The position numbers and the translations under genes were made by a program. From NCBI RefSeq assembly GCF_039521925.1, contig NZ_BAAACY010000079.1, forward strand, positions 1 through 17,407: a stretch of DNA of 17,407 nt, given 5' to 3'. Below, piece after piece: positions 6,574-15,613 of this stretch. How positions within the stretch are numbered: the first letter of the stretch is position 1; each line of letters begins with the position of its first letter. The stretch is from Virgibacillus salarius. Its GTDB lineage: Bacteria > Bacillota > Bacilli > Bacillales > Amphibacillaceae. The notes beneath the pieces are model-generated. The model was not told where the DNA came from. It made no database searches and saw only the letters and a list, made by a program, of their open reading frames with translations.

Positions 6574-9500
6574 GTGACAAATATAGATTTCTCTAAAATT
6601 AGAAACCATGATGGGAGTCAAGATAACGGATTTGAAGAGCTAGTTTGCCAACTAGCACATTTAACGTCTCCTGATAACGCAGATTACTTTGTTAGAAAAG
6701 AGGGAGCAGGTGGTGATGCAGGAGTTGAGTGTTATTGGAAGCTTAAGGACGGCTCAGAGCATGCATGGCAGGCTAAATATTTTGTTGGTCCAATCACTGG
6801 CGGTCAATGGAACCAAATATCAAAGTCTGTCGAAACCGCTTTAAACAAGCATCCTAATCTGACAAAATATTATGTTTGTCTACCAAGAGATTGGACAGAC
6901 AGTAGAAAAACAGGGCAAGGTGGTGAACCTGTAAATTCAGCGTGGGATAAATGGAAAGAACACGTGATGAAATGGGAAAAGTTAGCTCAAGAGAATGGTA
7001 TGGATGTTGAATTTGACTACTGGTGCAAACACGAGATTAGTCAAATGTTACAAACTGATAACCCTCACTTTGCAGGACGTGCTTTATACTGGTTTAATGC
7101 GCCAGTAATTCAAAACGATTCACTAAAAAAAATAGCACTGAATACACGTGAATCTTTAGGAGAAAGGTTTACACCTGAATATCATTTAGATTTACCAATA
7201 GTTAGACAAATTGATGGTCTGGGATTAACGCCGGATTGGAAAAATAATCTTGAACAGCAAAGAAAAAAATGTGCTGATTTGTTAGAGCAATTTACGAAAT
7301 ACATACTAACGAAAGTAAAAGACCAAACTTCTCAAGACAGTTGGAACCAATTAGGTAAAATCATTAACGAATTATATGAACAGTTCTCGTTACATATAAG
7401 CAAGGGTGATTTTCACAATAGTCACATAAAAATTCATGAAATTTGCTCTGAGGCAGTTAGACAGGCACAGGAATGTAATGAGTATCTGTATCATCAAAGA
7501 AGACAAGCTAAGGAAGAGAGTATAAAAACTGAGCTGAGAGATCTATCTCGTGAGATGTCAATCTTTATGAATAAGCTTGGCGATGTTGGATCATTCTTAA
7601 GAAGTAAATCTGTTGCGTCGTGTTCGAGTAAAGCTGCGATATTGTTAGGAGAAGCGGGAATTGGAAAGTCACACTTGTTGTGTGATATTTCTTTGAAGCG
7701 TATAGAGGAGTCCCTCCCTACATTATTTATTCTTGGACAACATTATTCTGGTGGTAATCCATTAAATTATATTTTGGAATCACTTGATTTAAGTGAAAAC
7801 TCATATCGTCAAGTACTAGGTGCCTTAGATGCAGCTGGTGAAGCAAATAGTACTCGAACTCTTATTGTGATAGATGCTATAAATGAAGGAACATTTAACC
7901 ATGAATGGTACGATAATATATCGAGATTCTTATCGGAATTATCCGATTATCCAAATCTATCAATAATTCTTAGTTGCCGAACAACATATGTGAATTACCT
8001 ATTACCTGAGGAGCTTCCAGAAACTCGCATGACTCAAATACATCATAACGGGTTTAGAGGATACGAACATCGTGCAGCTTCAAAGTATCTGGCTAAACAA
8101 GGTATCTCAAAGCCAAGTGCTCCAATAACATCACCAGAGTTTAGTAACCCGCTTTTCTTAAAAACGTGTTGTAAAGCACTTAAAGAGAATGGCTTTTCAT
8201 CCTTTCCAAAAGGACTTAATGGAGTAGGCAAATTGTTCAGTTTTTACTTGGAGAATTTCAATAAAATAATAAATAGAAAAAAGAAGTACTTTTCTGGTGA
8301 AAAGGTTGTTAATAACGCGATTGATGAGTTTGTTAAGGTTCTTTTCCCGGATAGTCTTTCTGGAATATCAGTACCTGAAGCTAGAAGATTGATTGACTCA
8401 GTAGATCCTAAACCAAATCATGGTGAAAACCTTATGGATCTTCTTATAGATGAAGGGCTTCTTTCTTTTGATATTGTACCAGGTTCAGAAGGTTCTTCTA
8501 AGGGGAGGGAGGTTATTCGTTTTACTTACGAAAGATTTAGTGATCATTTTGTTGCCCAATATATACTTGATCATTGTGTAAATGAAGAAAATATCAAAGC
8601 TTGCTTTGCTGAAGATCAAGTGGTTGGAAAAATGTTGAGCGATGGAAGTTTTTATAGATTTGGCGGCATAATTGAGGCCCTTGGTATATATATACCAGAA
8701 CGTTTTGGATGTGAATTTATTGATTTTATACCTACAGAAACATTTGATTATGACTGGTTATTTGAAAAAACATTTTCTGAAGGACTTTTATGGAGATCCC
8801 CCGAATCTTTTACTGAAAGAACAGTGGAGTTATTGAATAAAATTCCGAGGGCTATAGGTTTTCATAACGATGCCATTGATATCCTTTTGTCTCTTTCGTC
8901 AGAACCGGGGCATCCTTGGAATGCAGATTTTTTGGATAGAAATCTCATGGATAAATCCCTTTCGGAGAGAGATGCTCTGTGGTCAACACATATTGCAGTA
9001 AGTGATTCAGAGGAAGATGAAACCCAAGACCAAGCTGAATCTATCGTCCGGACGTTGATTGATTGGTCGCTTTCAGTAAATCTAAATGATGTAGATATTG
9101 AAAGGATCCGATTAATTTCGATGACCTTGATGTGGATGACGACTACTTCAAATAGGAAGGTGCGTGATCAGTCAACAAAATCATTATCAAGGATACTATC
9201 GTACTCACCAAAACTTATTCCTAGTTTCATTGAAAAATATAATGACGATTTTAATGATCCGTACTTGTTAGAAAGGCTTTATGCGGCAATATATGGTGCA
9301 GTATGTAATATCGAAAATGATGAGGTTGTAAAAGAAATTGCGGAGTCCGTTTTTGACAATGTGTTTAAAGATGGATTGCCGTATCCACATATTTTGATGC
9401 GTGATTATGCAAGAGGAATTATGGAGTTTGCTTATGCGAGAGGTCTTCTTACATCGAATGCTAATCCTGAAGTTTTTAGACCTCCATATAATAGTGAGTG

Positions 9501-11139
9501 GCCAATAGATAATCCGTCAAATAAAGAAATAGATAAACTGGTTGGAGATGAATTTTCTTCTATTAAAAGTTCAGTGATGGGCTTTATTGGAGATTTTGGA
9601 AAGTATACGATGTCTTGTGTACATGATTGGTCACCAACTCCATTAAGCGAAGAACAACCAGAAAGTTCATATGAAATCCATCTCAGATTTGCGGAAATAT
9701 TGCCTGATCAGCTAAAAGACCGTTATCTTTTACTTATAAATAAGAAAATTGAAGAAAAAAGAAATGACTTCGATCTGGAGAATTTCTTAGATAATATAAA
9801 AATATGGGGTGAAGAGGAAGAGACGACAACAGAGCAACGACAAGAAAAAGATGAGTGGGAAGCCCTAAAAGAAAAGATAAAAGATGTACTTGATGATGAA
9901 CAAAAGGAATATTTCAGATGGGTTAGTAACCTAAGTGTTAATGATAGACCAGCAGCTTTTAGCAGGAAATGGGCTCAGCGATGGGTGTGCAAAAGGGCTC
10001 ATGAATTAGGATGGGATCGAGATCTCTTTGAAAACTTTGAGAGAATGTATGCAAAAGACTTTGATAGGCAACCTAAACGTATCGAACGAATAGGCAAGAA
10101 ATATCAGTGGATTGCTTTTCATGAGCTTTTAGCTAAAATGTCGGATAACTTACATTGGATTGACCGTGGATATAGTGATGTAGACGATTCTAAATTCTGG
10201 GGACCATGGCAGATTCATTTACGTGATGTTGATCCGACTCTATGTCAACGCAAGACTGGAGCTTCTGATTGGGATGAATCTAAAGGTGTGTGGTGGCAGC
10301 CCTATATATTTCCTTTTGTCGATGATGATCTTGATCAAGTGAAGTCTTGGCTATGGGATAGAACGATAATTCCGCCATTCCCCAAATTATTAAAAAGAAC
10401 TAATCCAATTAATAATAAAAATTGGACTGTTCTACGAGGTTTTTCTAAATCAACTAAAGATCCTGCTAAGGACAAAGATACTATACCAAGTCAAGATGGA
10501 TGGTTTAGGATTAATACCTGCATTGTAAAAAAGGAAGACGTAGTCACGCTTAAAGAAAAGCTTAAAGGGGAAAATTTATGTGATCCGGATATTCTAAGTC
10601 CGTGGTCATCAAGACATCAAGCGTTTTTGAGAGAGTATCCTTGGCATCCTTCGTATAAAGAAATGGTGGATTGGATAGAGCCTCATTCAGAAGCAAATTT
10701 GCGAAATATAATTAACGTAAAACATTTAATACCGACAAACCAATATGAGTGGGAATCGGGAAGTACCGATAATTCAATAGATGAAACAATTTCTTTGTAT
10801 CTTCCAAATAAACAATTTGTAAGTGATTTGGGGTTAAACTTAAAACCATATTCTTCAAATTTATGGTTAGACATGGAGGGCAGTACAGCATTTATTGATC
10901 CTAGTGTAAATGAAACTGGCCCTTCATATGGACTTATAAGATCGGACTTACTAGATCAATGGCTAGAAAAAAACAACTTGCAGATAGTCTGGTTGGTCGG
11001 AGGCGAAAAACAGCTCTTTACCTACATGGCTGATAAATTCTATGGTCGACTAGTTTACAGCGGGCTCTATACGGTTTCCAATGATAATATCGATGGTGAA
11101 ATGTGGTTTATTGAGGAACCTGGTAGAGAAGAGGATTAA
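6574..11139 (+). CDS. avs: Avs-type (AVAST) STAND NTPase with N-terminal PD-(D/E)xK-like nuclease
   Basis: The protein has 1521 residues with a GTG start behind GGGGAAGGG (6561-6569). Residues 1-180 look like a Mrr/Cap4-type nuclease: F20-E-E-L, G-A-G-G-D48-A-G-V-E52 and W-Q66-A-K68, with Q-x-K replacing E-x-K. The NTPase core has a Walker A, G-E-A-G-I-G-K365-S (359-366), and a Walker B, L-I-V-I-D434-A-I-N-E-G. It is followed by a winged-helix-like region with R-F-T-Y-E-R-F-S-D-H and a long helical C-terminus containing W-G-P-W-Q-I-H-L-R-D-V-D-P. This layout and length fit Avs antiphage proteins, which bind a phage terminase or portal protein through the C-terminus, assemble, and activate the nuclease to degrade DNA. 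The Mrr-like N-terminus points to an Avs4-like form, but the subtype is not assigned. It appears intact and needs no partner gene. A weak promoter (TTGTCT 6525-6530, AATATT 6548-6553) may drive it. Confidence 0.85.
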   Translation: MTNIDFSKIRNHDGSQDNGFEELVCQLAHLTSPDNADYFVRKEGAGGDAGVECYWKLKDGSEHAWQAKYFVGPITGGQWNQISKSVETALNKHPNLTKYYVCLPRDWTDSRKTGQGGEPVNSAWDKWKEHVMKWEKLAQENGMDVEFDYWCKHEISQMLQTDNPHFAGRALYWFNAPVIQNDSLKKIALNTRESLGERFTPEYHLDLPIVRQIDGLGLTPDWKNNLEQQRKKCADLLEQFTKYILTKVKDQTSQDSWNQLGKIINELYEQFSLHISKGDFHNSHIKIHEICSEAVRQAQECNEYLYHQRRQAKEESIKTELRDLSREMSIFMNKLGDVGSFLRSKSVASCSSKAAILLGEAGIGKSHLLCDISLKRIEESLPTLFILGQHYSGGNPLNYILESLDLSENSYRQVLGALDAAGEANSTRTLIVIDAINEGTFNHEWYDNISRFLSELSDYPNLSIILSCRTTYVNYLLPEELPETRMTQIHHNGFRGYEHRAASKYLAKQGISKPSAPITSPEFSNPLFLKTCCKALKENGFSSFPKGLNGVGKLFSFYLENFNKIINRKKKYFSGEKVVNNAIDEFVKVLFPDSLSGISVPEARRLIDSVDPKPNHGENLMDLLIDEGLLSFDIVPGSEGSSKGREVIRFTYERFSDHFVAQYILDHCVNEENIKACFAEDQVVGKMLSDGSFYRFGGIIEALGIYIPERFGCEFIDFIPTETFDYDWLFEKTFSEGLLWRSPESFTERTVELLNKIPRAIGFHNDAIDILLSLSSEPGHPWNADFLDRNLMDKSLSERDALWSTHIAVSDSEEDETQDQAESIVRTLIDWSLSVNLNDVDIERIRLISMTLMWMTTTSNRKVRDQSTKSLSRILSYSPKLIPSFIEKYNDDFNDPYLLERLYAAIYGAVCNIENDEVVKEIAESVFDNVFKDGLPYPHILMRDYARGIMEFAYARGLLTSNANPEVFRPPYNSEWPIDNPSNKEIDKLVGDEFSSIKSSVMGFIGDFGKYTMSCVHDWSPTPLSEEQPESSYEIHLRFAEILPDQLKDRYLLLINKKIEEKRNDFDLENFLDNIKIWGEEEETTTEQRQEKDEWEALKEKIKDVLDDEQKEYFRWVSNLSVNDRPAAFSRKWAQRWVCKRAHELGWDRDLFENFERMYAKDFDRQPKRIERIGKKYQWIAFHELLAKMSDNLHWIDRGYSDVDDSKFWGPWQIHLRDVDPTLCQRKTGASDWDESKGVWWQPYIFPFVDDDLDQVKSWLWDRTIIPPFPKLLKRTNPINNKNWTVLRGFSKSTKDPAKDKDTIPSQDGWFRINTCIVKKEDVVTLKEKLKGENLCDPDILSPWSSRHQAFLREYPWHPSYKEMVDWIEPHSEANLRNIINVKHLIPTNQYEWESGSTDNSIDETISLYLPNKQFVSDLGLNLKPYSSNLWLDMEGSTAFIDPSVNETGPSYGLIRSDLLDQWLEKNNLQIVWLVGGEKQLFTYMADKFYGRLVYSGLYTVSNDNIDGEMWFIEEPGREED

Positions 11140-11892
11140 GACCAAGATGATCTATTCTATATAAGCTGTACAAGTTGGTGTAATTGAGGAAAAATTTCGC
11201 GATCATAAAACGCTGTTGTTGTTTTCCTCTGTTTTAGATGCATATCCGTAAATTAATGAAGTACAAGTAAAGATAAAATAATAGATTAACACCGTTTCAA
11301 TTTTTGACACGGTGTTAAGACAATTATAAGAATGAAAATAGGCAAATGTATTGTGCAATTTACAACCGAAATCATAATTTTCAATGCTATATTTCATATC
11401 CGTTTCTCAACAATAGGGAGCGGCCTCTTTAACGGCTACGAAAATGCAATTCAGATCCATTTGCTGCACAGTACAACGATACAGTGAAATAGTGAAACTT
11501 GTAGTAAAGAGAGGGTGTTTTTTTAGAATAATGACTTATCGTTTACTACATTGGGTTCGAGGAATAAAAAATAGGATTATGTATATCCTAAAATTTAGAA
11601 ATATGAGAGTAGGAAGTTTATATGTCCCGCCAAATCTACAATGGACAAACTGTATGAAAAATGGGTTAGATAAATGAAGGTTAAATTATAAGTACTAAGT
11701 GATGTGATCGGTTAATTATATAAGCTGAAGTATAGGGTTGTTGAAATAGACATCTTCAAAGATAGGATTCAGACTATTTAGTATGTGATCAATCTACACG
11801 CCATGAATGAATTCTAATCTATTCGACGTTACAGTCTTTTTATTACTTTAAAAACTTAAAAGTGATAGCTACAAAGAAAAACCGATTCTTAT
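11140..11892 (+). other. Long non-coding stretch between the Avs and nuclease genes
   Basis: No gene is supported over about 750 bases. A 77-codon frame at 11444-11677 has no ribosome binding site and an unusual cysteine- and arginine-rich composition, and I do not accept it. Another frame ending near 11487 (G-S-G-L-F-N-G-Y-E-N-A-I-Q-I-H) looks faintly coding and may be a gene remnant. A long hairpin lies at 11286-11318. The rest is AT-rich with stops in all frames, consistent with decayed DNA. Confidence 0.4.
11286..11318. repeat. Long hairpin after the Avs gene
   Basis: TTAACACCGT (11286-11295) pairs perfectly with ACGGTGTTAA (11309-11318). The stem can extend by TCAA/TTGA across a single T-C mismatch, leaving a three-base loop. 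No T-run follows on the plus strand. On the minus strand the flank is T-rich but broken (TCTATTATTTTA). It may be a weak terminator facing either way, or a binding site. Confidence 0.5.
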
Positions 11893-12876
11893 ATGAAAAG
11901 TAGCACAGCTGGAATTACCAGTGCCTTACTGCTGTATAAATATCGATCAGAAAATGTGCAAAGGAGATTAATCAATTATGACTACTTCTCAAAAAATAAA
12001 ATACTATCTACTACAGCGCTTTCGAAAAAGTTGAAAATGAATGTAAAAGATGTGTTTCAAATACTTGTTGATAACGATTTGGTTAAAAGAGTTGATGATA
12101 ACTGGGCTGTGACAGATAAGGGAGAGAAGCTAGGTGGAACGAAAAAGAAGCATCCTAAAATAGGTGAATACATAGCATGGAATGAAAATATTAAAAATAA
12201 TAGCATATTTAAAACAGAGAATGAAGTGGACAAATTTATAAATGCAACAGCCTTAAGTAATTACTTTGGAGTATCTAAATTTAAAATTAATCCTATTTTG
12301 TCGGAGCTTGGATTTATAGAAAAGTCTATTAAGGGATGGACGGCGACAGCTCTTGGTATAAGCATAGGTGGGAAACAATACGAGTATGAAAGAACGGGAA
12401 TTCCTTATGTGAATTGGCCCAAAAGTATATTACAGAATAAGAGATTAGTAGAAACGATGAATGAAATCTCTGGTACAGATATTGAATCAAAAGAAGAAAT
12501 AGAACCAAAGAGTAATGTCCATTTCAGGCAAAAATATGAAGCTAAACATAGAGCTGCCGATGGTCATTATGTCAGATCTAGAGCTGAAATGTTAATTGAT
12601 AATTGGTTGTACATGTCTGGAATCGTACATGCATATGAGCGCAAATTACCAATTGAAGAGGATGTCTACACAGATTTTTATTTACCAGTGGGCAGAGTAT
12701 ACATAGAGTATTGGGGATTAGAAGATAATCCTAAATATAAGGCAAGAAAACAAGAGAAATTAAAAATCTATGAAAAGTATGGTTTTAATCTGATTCAGTT
12801 GAAAGATGCTGATATTCAGAATTTAGATGATATTTTACCTAAGAAATTATTGAAGTTTGGTATACAAGCATATTAA
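11893..12876 (+). CDS. Tandem winged-helix-like repeats fused to a PD-(D/E)xK-like nuclease
   Basis: The protein has 327 residues. Two colinear segments of about 60 residues, starting at T41-A-L-S and T119-A-L-S, share A-L-S, a mid I-L, a W 30 positions in, then T..G...G-G and a final G. They read as duplicated winged-helix DNA-binding modules resembling KilA-C-type modules. Residues 225-320 look like a PD-(D/E)xK nuclease: R-S-R-A-E232-M-L-I-D, T-D261-F-Y-L-P and Y-I-E272-Y-W-G, then Y-K...E-K...Y-E..G. The usual lysine of E-x-K is W274; a lysine in the following helix may replace it. The ATG at 11893 lacks a good ribosome binding site, though the frame is open only back to 11869. Probable role: targeted DNA cleavage in defence; the specific system is not recognised. 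It precedes a small gene and a helicase remnant. Confidence 0.75.
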   Translation: MKSSTAGITSALLLYKYRSENVQRRLINYDYFSKNKILSTTALSKKLKMNVKDVFQILVDNDLVKRVDDNWAVTDKGEKLGGTKKKHPKIGEYIAWNENIKNNSIFKTENEVDKFINATALSNYFGVSKFKINPILSELGFIEKSIKGWTATALGISIGGKQYEYERTGIPYVNWPKSILQNKRLVETMNEISGTDIESKEEIEPKSNVHFRQKYEAKHRAADGHYVRSRAEMLIDNWLYMSGIVHAYERKLPIEEDVYTDFYLPVGRVYIEYWGLEDNPKYKARKQEKLKIYEKYGFNLIQLKDADIQNLDDILPKKLLKFGIQAY

Positions 12877-12892
12877 AGCAAGAAATCGCCCT

Positions 12893-12916
12893 AAACCTTT
12901 TATCAATAAGGTTTTT
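12893..12916 (+). terminator. Weak intrinsic terminator after the nuclease gene
   Basis: AAACCTT (12893-12899) pairs with AAGGTTT (12908-12914) over an eight-base loop, extended by two more T residues. It would partly separate the nuclease gene from the small gene at 12979. Confidence 0.45.
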
Positions 12917-12978
12917 AAATGTATTAGTAATTTTGCGATAGACATTTAAATAGAAGTTATAAATGGGAGGTTCATAGC

Positions 12979-13269
12979 ATGACAACTTCAAAACTATCAG
13001 CCTTAATAAATGTTATAAACATAGTAAATGATGCTTTAGATAAAGGTGCTTATAAATCTGCTTTATTTTGCGCATTATCGATATCTGATATTTGTGGTCA
13101 AATTGAATATCCAGAATTAGATAAGCAAAATTGTGTGGGTAAAAGATACAAAAAATGGTATAACGAAAATATATATCCTTATGAGATTCCTAATCATAAA
13201 GAAAAGTTTAATGAGAGACACGACAATAAAATTTGTGAAACTAGAGTTTATAGATACGAGTTTTTCTGA
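12979..13269 (+). CDS. Small helical protein, apparently frameshifted near its C-terminus
   Basis: The protein has 96 residues with a GGGAGG site (12965-12970) eight bases before the ATG. Residues 1-60 contain L-I-N-V-I-N-I-V-N-D-A-L-D-K-G-A-Y-K-S-A-L, then A-L-S-I-S-D-I-C-G-Q-I-E-Y-P-E, then G-K-R-Y-K-K-W. This is a pattern I recall from widespread uncharacterised bacterial proteins in which an L-R-C-x-x-L-H segment follows; here that segment is missing. From about 13211 the +1 frame is much more protein-like (M-R-D-T-T-I-K-F-V-K-L-E-F-I-D, ending TGA 13301-13303) than the annotated tail. I infer a small deletion or frameshift that replaced the true end. It lies 58 bases before the helicase remnant and may share its transcript. 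Confidence 0.6.
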   Translation: MTTSKLSALINVINIVNDALDKGAYKSALFCALSISDICGQIEYPELDKQNCVGKRYKKWYNENIYPYEIPNHKEKFNERHDNKICETRVYRYEFF

Positions 13270-13327
13270 AGACCAATTTACGATAATGGAAAGTACTATG
13301 TGATAGAGGTTTAGGAGGAGAGGTCTA

Positions 13328-15346
13328 ATGTTCCAGATAGATAAAGAAAATAAAGATAACCCCCAAACTAACTATGTACAACATTTTTCAACGAGAATTC
13401 CGTGGAAGGATAACGATTATTCTGGGCGAATTGACAATAACCCTAGGTATAATGTAGCTGCTCAAGTAATCCCCAACATTGCATCATCACGGGACTTGGA
13501 ATTTGAGGAAACAAATAAAAGTAAAAGTTACGAACAAGTAGGACCAGTGAAAATGCAAAACTGGATTACAGAGAACGCTGCGTTCATGAGTGATACCAAG
13601 CTTGAACTTAAAATGAACCATCCATATAAAAAAGGAAATGCTAAGTTCAAGCATTTCAAAGAAACAACCTTTAAGATGGACCCCTATTCTTTCTTATTGC
13701 GTCCCTTTTCATGGACTTTAAAGGATAACGCCAATGAGAAGCAAAAGTATTACAATTTTTACTTTGACTTAGAAAAAACAGAACAAATGCTGAACTGGTC
13801 AAGTGCGTGGGTATCACATGGAGAATCTCAAAAAGGGATTTTCGATTACTTCTTTTCCGGAATTAGTCCACACAATTCATTGATATTTCCATATTACAAG
13901 CAAGTTCCGTTTATCGATGATAATAGGCATGTAATTGCTGGAATAGGAAATATAGTATTAAATGTAGAACTTCATGAATATGAGTCTGATGGAAGCAGTG
14001 ACGAAAAGAACTACATTTGGGAGACAAATGCAGCTCATTCAATAAGAGTAGATGGTCAAGATGGCTTTTTAATGCCATATCATGAAATTTCCGAGTATGC
14101 AAAAAAGCATCCTGATTTTGATGTATCAAGTGTCACATTGTTTGAAGCAGCAGGTTTTAGATCGGAATTTTCATATGCAGCTGAATGGGTCAGCTACGAT
14201 GCAGCTATTGATGTGCTAAATCAAGCGAAAAATGCATTGAAAAATATAGCTAAACTCAAGCTAAAAGAAGCCAATAATGAATGGGTTAATGTTCAACTTG
14301 AATATATTGATAATCAATTAAAAAGCGTTTGGAATCAACGTGGTATATTCCCAGGATTAGGTTCGATTTTATCAGCTTTCGGTGTTAGATATGGCTTCGA
14401 TGTTGCTAAACATGTTGATACTTCTGAAAACGACCTGATTTCTGAATTAAAGTTATACTTTTCAGGTGATAAAGAAACTGGGAACGAAAAATTGGATGAC
14501 AGCTTGGCGGAAAAAGAGGATGAGTTTTCTGGTCTATTAAGAAATGAAAACAAAACTCAATACTTTGAACTTTTGTCTCGATTGAATCTTTCTGTAGAAC
14601 AAGCTAATTATGCTTGGTGTAACCTAAAAAATTATGCAGCTAAAGTTATTGAAAACCCGTACCTATTATTCGAACTTACCCGAAGGGAAAAGGACGAACA
14701 TCAAGTTACTATTTCTCAAATTGACAATGCAATGTTTGTGAATCCATTGGTGGAAAATAAATATCCTCTTAATAAACCTACTAAAATGAGAACTGAAGGT
14801 GATAAACGCCGATTTAGAGCTATGGTGATATTTGTTTTAGTTCAAGCCGCAAATCAAGGCCATACTTTACTCAGCTATGATCAAATTGTAGAAGAAATTA
14901 ACAAATTACCATTAGATCAAAAAACAGATTTTCAAACTGAAAAGATCGAAGGTGTTCTAGAATTTTTGCAGGAAGGTGAGTTGTACGTTAATGTCGAAAA
15001 TACTTACATCAAACTGGAAGAATATCAAAATTATAAACAATTGGTAGTCGATATAGTAAATAGCCGTTTAGAAAATAGTTTATCGAGTGAACAAAACTGG
15101 CGAAAAATTATTGACGAACAATTTGGGGAACTTCAAGAAAATAATGAAGAAAACGATCAACTGGCTCGTGATGAAAAGGCGACAGCGTTAAAGATACTTG
15201 AATCATCTAAAATATCTGTTCTATTAGGAAGAGCTGGTACGGGTAAAACATCAGCATTGGGGATTTTAGCTTCCTCAAAAGAAATTAAAGCAGGTGGAGT
15301 ATTAGCATTGACTCCTACTGGAGCATCTTGGAATGCTGAAAAATAA
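13328..15346 (+). CDS. RecD-like helicase/ATPase, truncated after Walker A by an internal deletion
   Basis: The remaining open frame encodes 672 residues, with AGGAGG (13313-13318) nine bases before the ATG. The large N-terminal part (1-600) is unfamiliar. Near the end are S-V-L-L-G634-R-A-G-T-G-K640-T, a Walker A typical of RecD/UvrD-type superfamily 1 helicases, and A-L-T-P-T-G, which is motif Ia (normally continuing K-A-R). The frame then breaks and stops at 15344-15346. All later helicase motifs (DExx box and onward) are absent. The neighbouring +1 frame carries the C-terminal nuclease scrap at 15321-15506, so an internal deletion with frameshift at about 15318-15324 removed the core. The product cannot be an active helicase. 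It probably belonged with the 11893 and 12979 genes. Confidence 0.75.
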   Translation: MFQIDKENKDNPQTNYVQHFSTRIPWKDNDYSGRIDNNPRYNVAAQVIPNIASSRDLEFEETNKSKSYEQVGPVKMQNWITENAAFMSDTKLELKMNHPYKKGNAKFKHFKETTFKMDPYSFLLRPFSWTLKDNANEKQKYYNFYFDLEKTEQMLNWSSAWVSHGESQKGIFDYFFSGISPHNSLIFPYYKQVPFIDDNRHVIAGIGNIVLNVELHEYESDGSSDEKNYIWETNAAHSIRVDGQDGFLMPYHEISEYAKKHPDFDVSSVTLFEAAGFRSEFSYAAEWVSYDAAIDVLNQAKNALKNIAKLKLKEANNEWVNVQLEYIDNQLKSVWNQRGIFPGLGSILSAFGVRYGFDVAKHVDTSENDLISELKLYFSGDKETGNEKLDDSLAEKEDEFSGLLRNENKTQYFELLSRLNLSVEQANYAWCNLKNYAAKVIENPYLLFELTRREKDEHQVTISQIDNAMFVNPLVENKYPLNKPTKMRTEGDKRRFRAMVIFVLVQAANQGHTLLSYDQIVEEINKLPLDQKTDFQTEKIEGVLEFLQEGELYVNVENTYIKLEEYQNYKQLVVDIVNSRLENSLSSEQNWRKIIDEQFGELQENNEENDQLARDEKATALKILESSKISVLLGRAGTGKTSALGILASSKEIKAGGVLALTPTGASWNAEK

Positions 15347-15506
15347 ATCGTATAAAAAGCATTGGGAAGAGAAAAGAGCAAATTATGAAAGTGTGGGGGT
15401 CTCAGAAACTCTTGGAAATCTGATAATTACAGAGGATGGATTAGACGGAAGTTTTGATTCAGAGTTAATAGAAAGTAAGATTCTTACATGGATAAAAAAT
15501 AGTTGA
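15321..15506 (+). pseudogene. C-terminal scrap of the helicase's PD-(D/E)xK-like nuclease domain
   Basis: This 61-codon stretch is in the +1 frame relative to the helicase and starts E-H-L-G-M-L. It goes on Y-K...E-E-K...Y-E..G, then L-I-I-T-E-D-G-L-D-G and a terminal helix. E-H-L-G-M-L with this Y/K/Y/G spacing is a hallmark of nuclease domains at the C-terminus of RecD/UvrD-like helicases. An ATG at 15333 lies in frame but has no ribosome binding site, so translation is unlikely. It abuts motif Ia of the helicase, marking the deletion scar. Confidence 0.7.
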
Positions 15507-15522
15507 TTTATTCTTACCAATC

Positions 15523-15569
15523 AACATAGAAATAGATAACTCTCTATGTTCCCTCATACCTGTTATCTA
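15523..15569 (+). other. Two interleaved perfect 8-bp inverted repeats, H-type pseudoknot geometry
   Basis: AACATAGA (15523-15530) pairs with TCTATGTT (15543-15550). TAGATAAC (15533-15540) pairs with GTTATCTA (15562-15569). The stems cross, with linkers of 2, 2 and 11 bases, which is the order of an H-type pseudoknot. A further short hairpin follows: CCATC 15572-15576 with GATGG 15595-15599. It may be a structured RNA leader, or DNA sites for a recombinase or regulator. Confidence 0.5.
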
Positions 15570-15613
15570 ATCCATCACCTCATTCTATAAAAGGGATGGG
15601 GCAAGTAATCAAT

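Noticed and set aside
11203..11397. Minus-strand 64-codon frame after the Avs gene
   Set aside because: No ribosome site, it crosses the hairpin at 11286-11318, and the translation resembles no protein.
11444..11677. 77-codon plus-strand frame as a gene
   Set aside because: No ribosome binding site, odd Cys/Arg/Trp-rich composition and no recognisable pattern; it lies in a long stretch that looks decayed.
6026..11748. An 11-base match GGTTGTTGAAA near 6027 and 11736 as a direct repeat of a mobile element
   Set aside because: The match is short, does not extend into the flanks and is expected by chance in AT-rich DNA of this length.
11960..12000. AAAGGAG followed by ATG (11978) inside the tandem-repeat nuclease gene, as the true start
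   Set aside because: That ATG is out of frame with the gene and its own frame stops after 17 codons.
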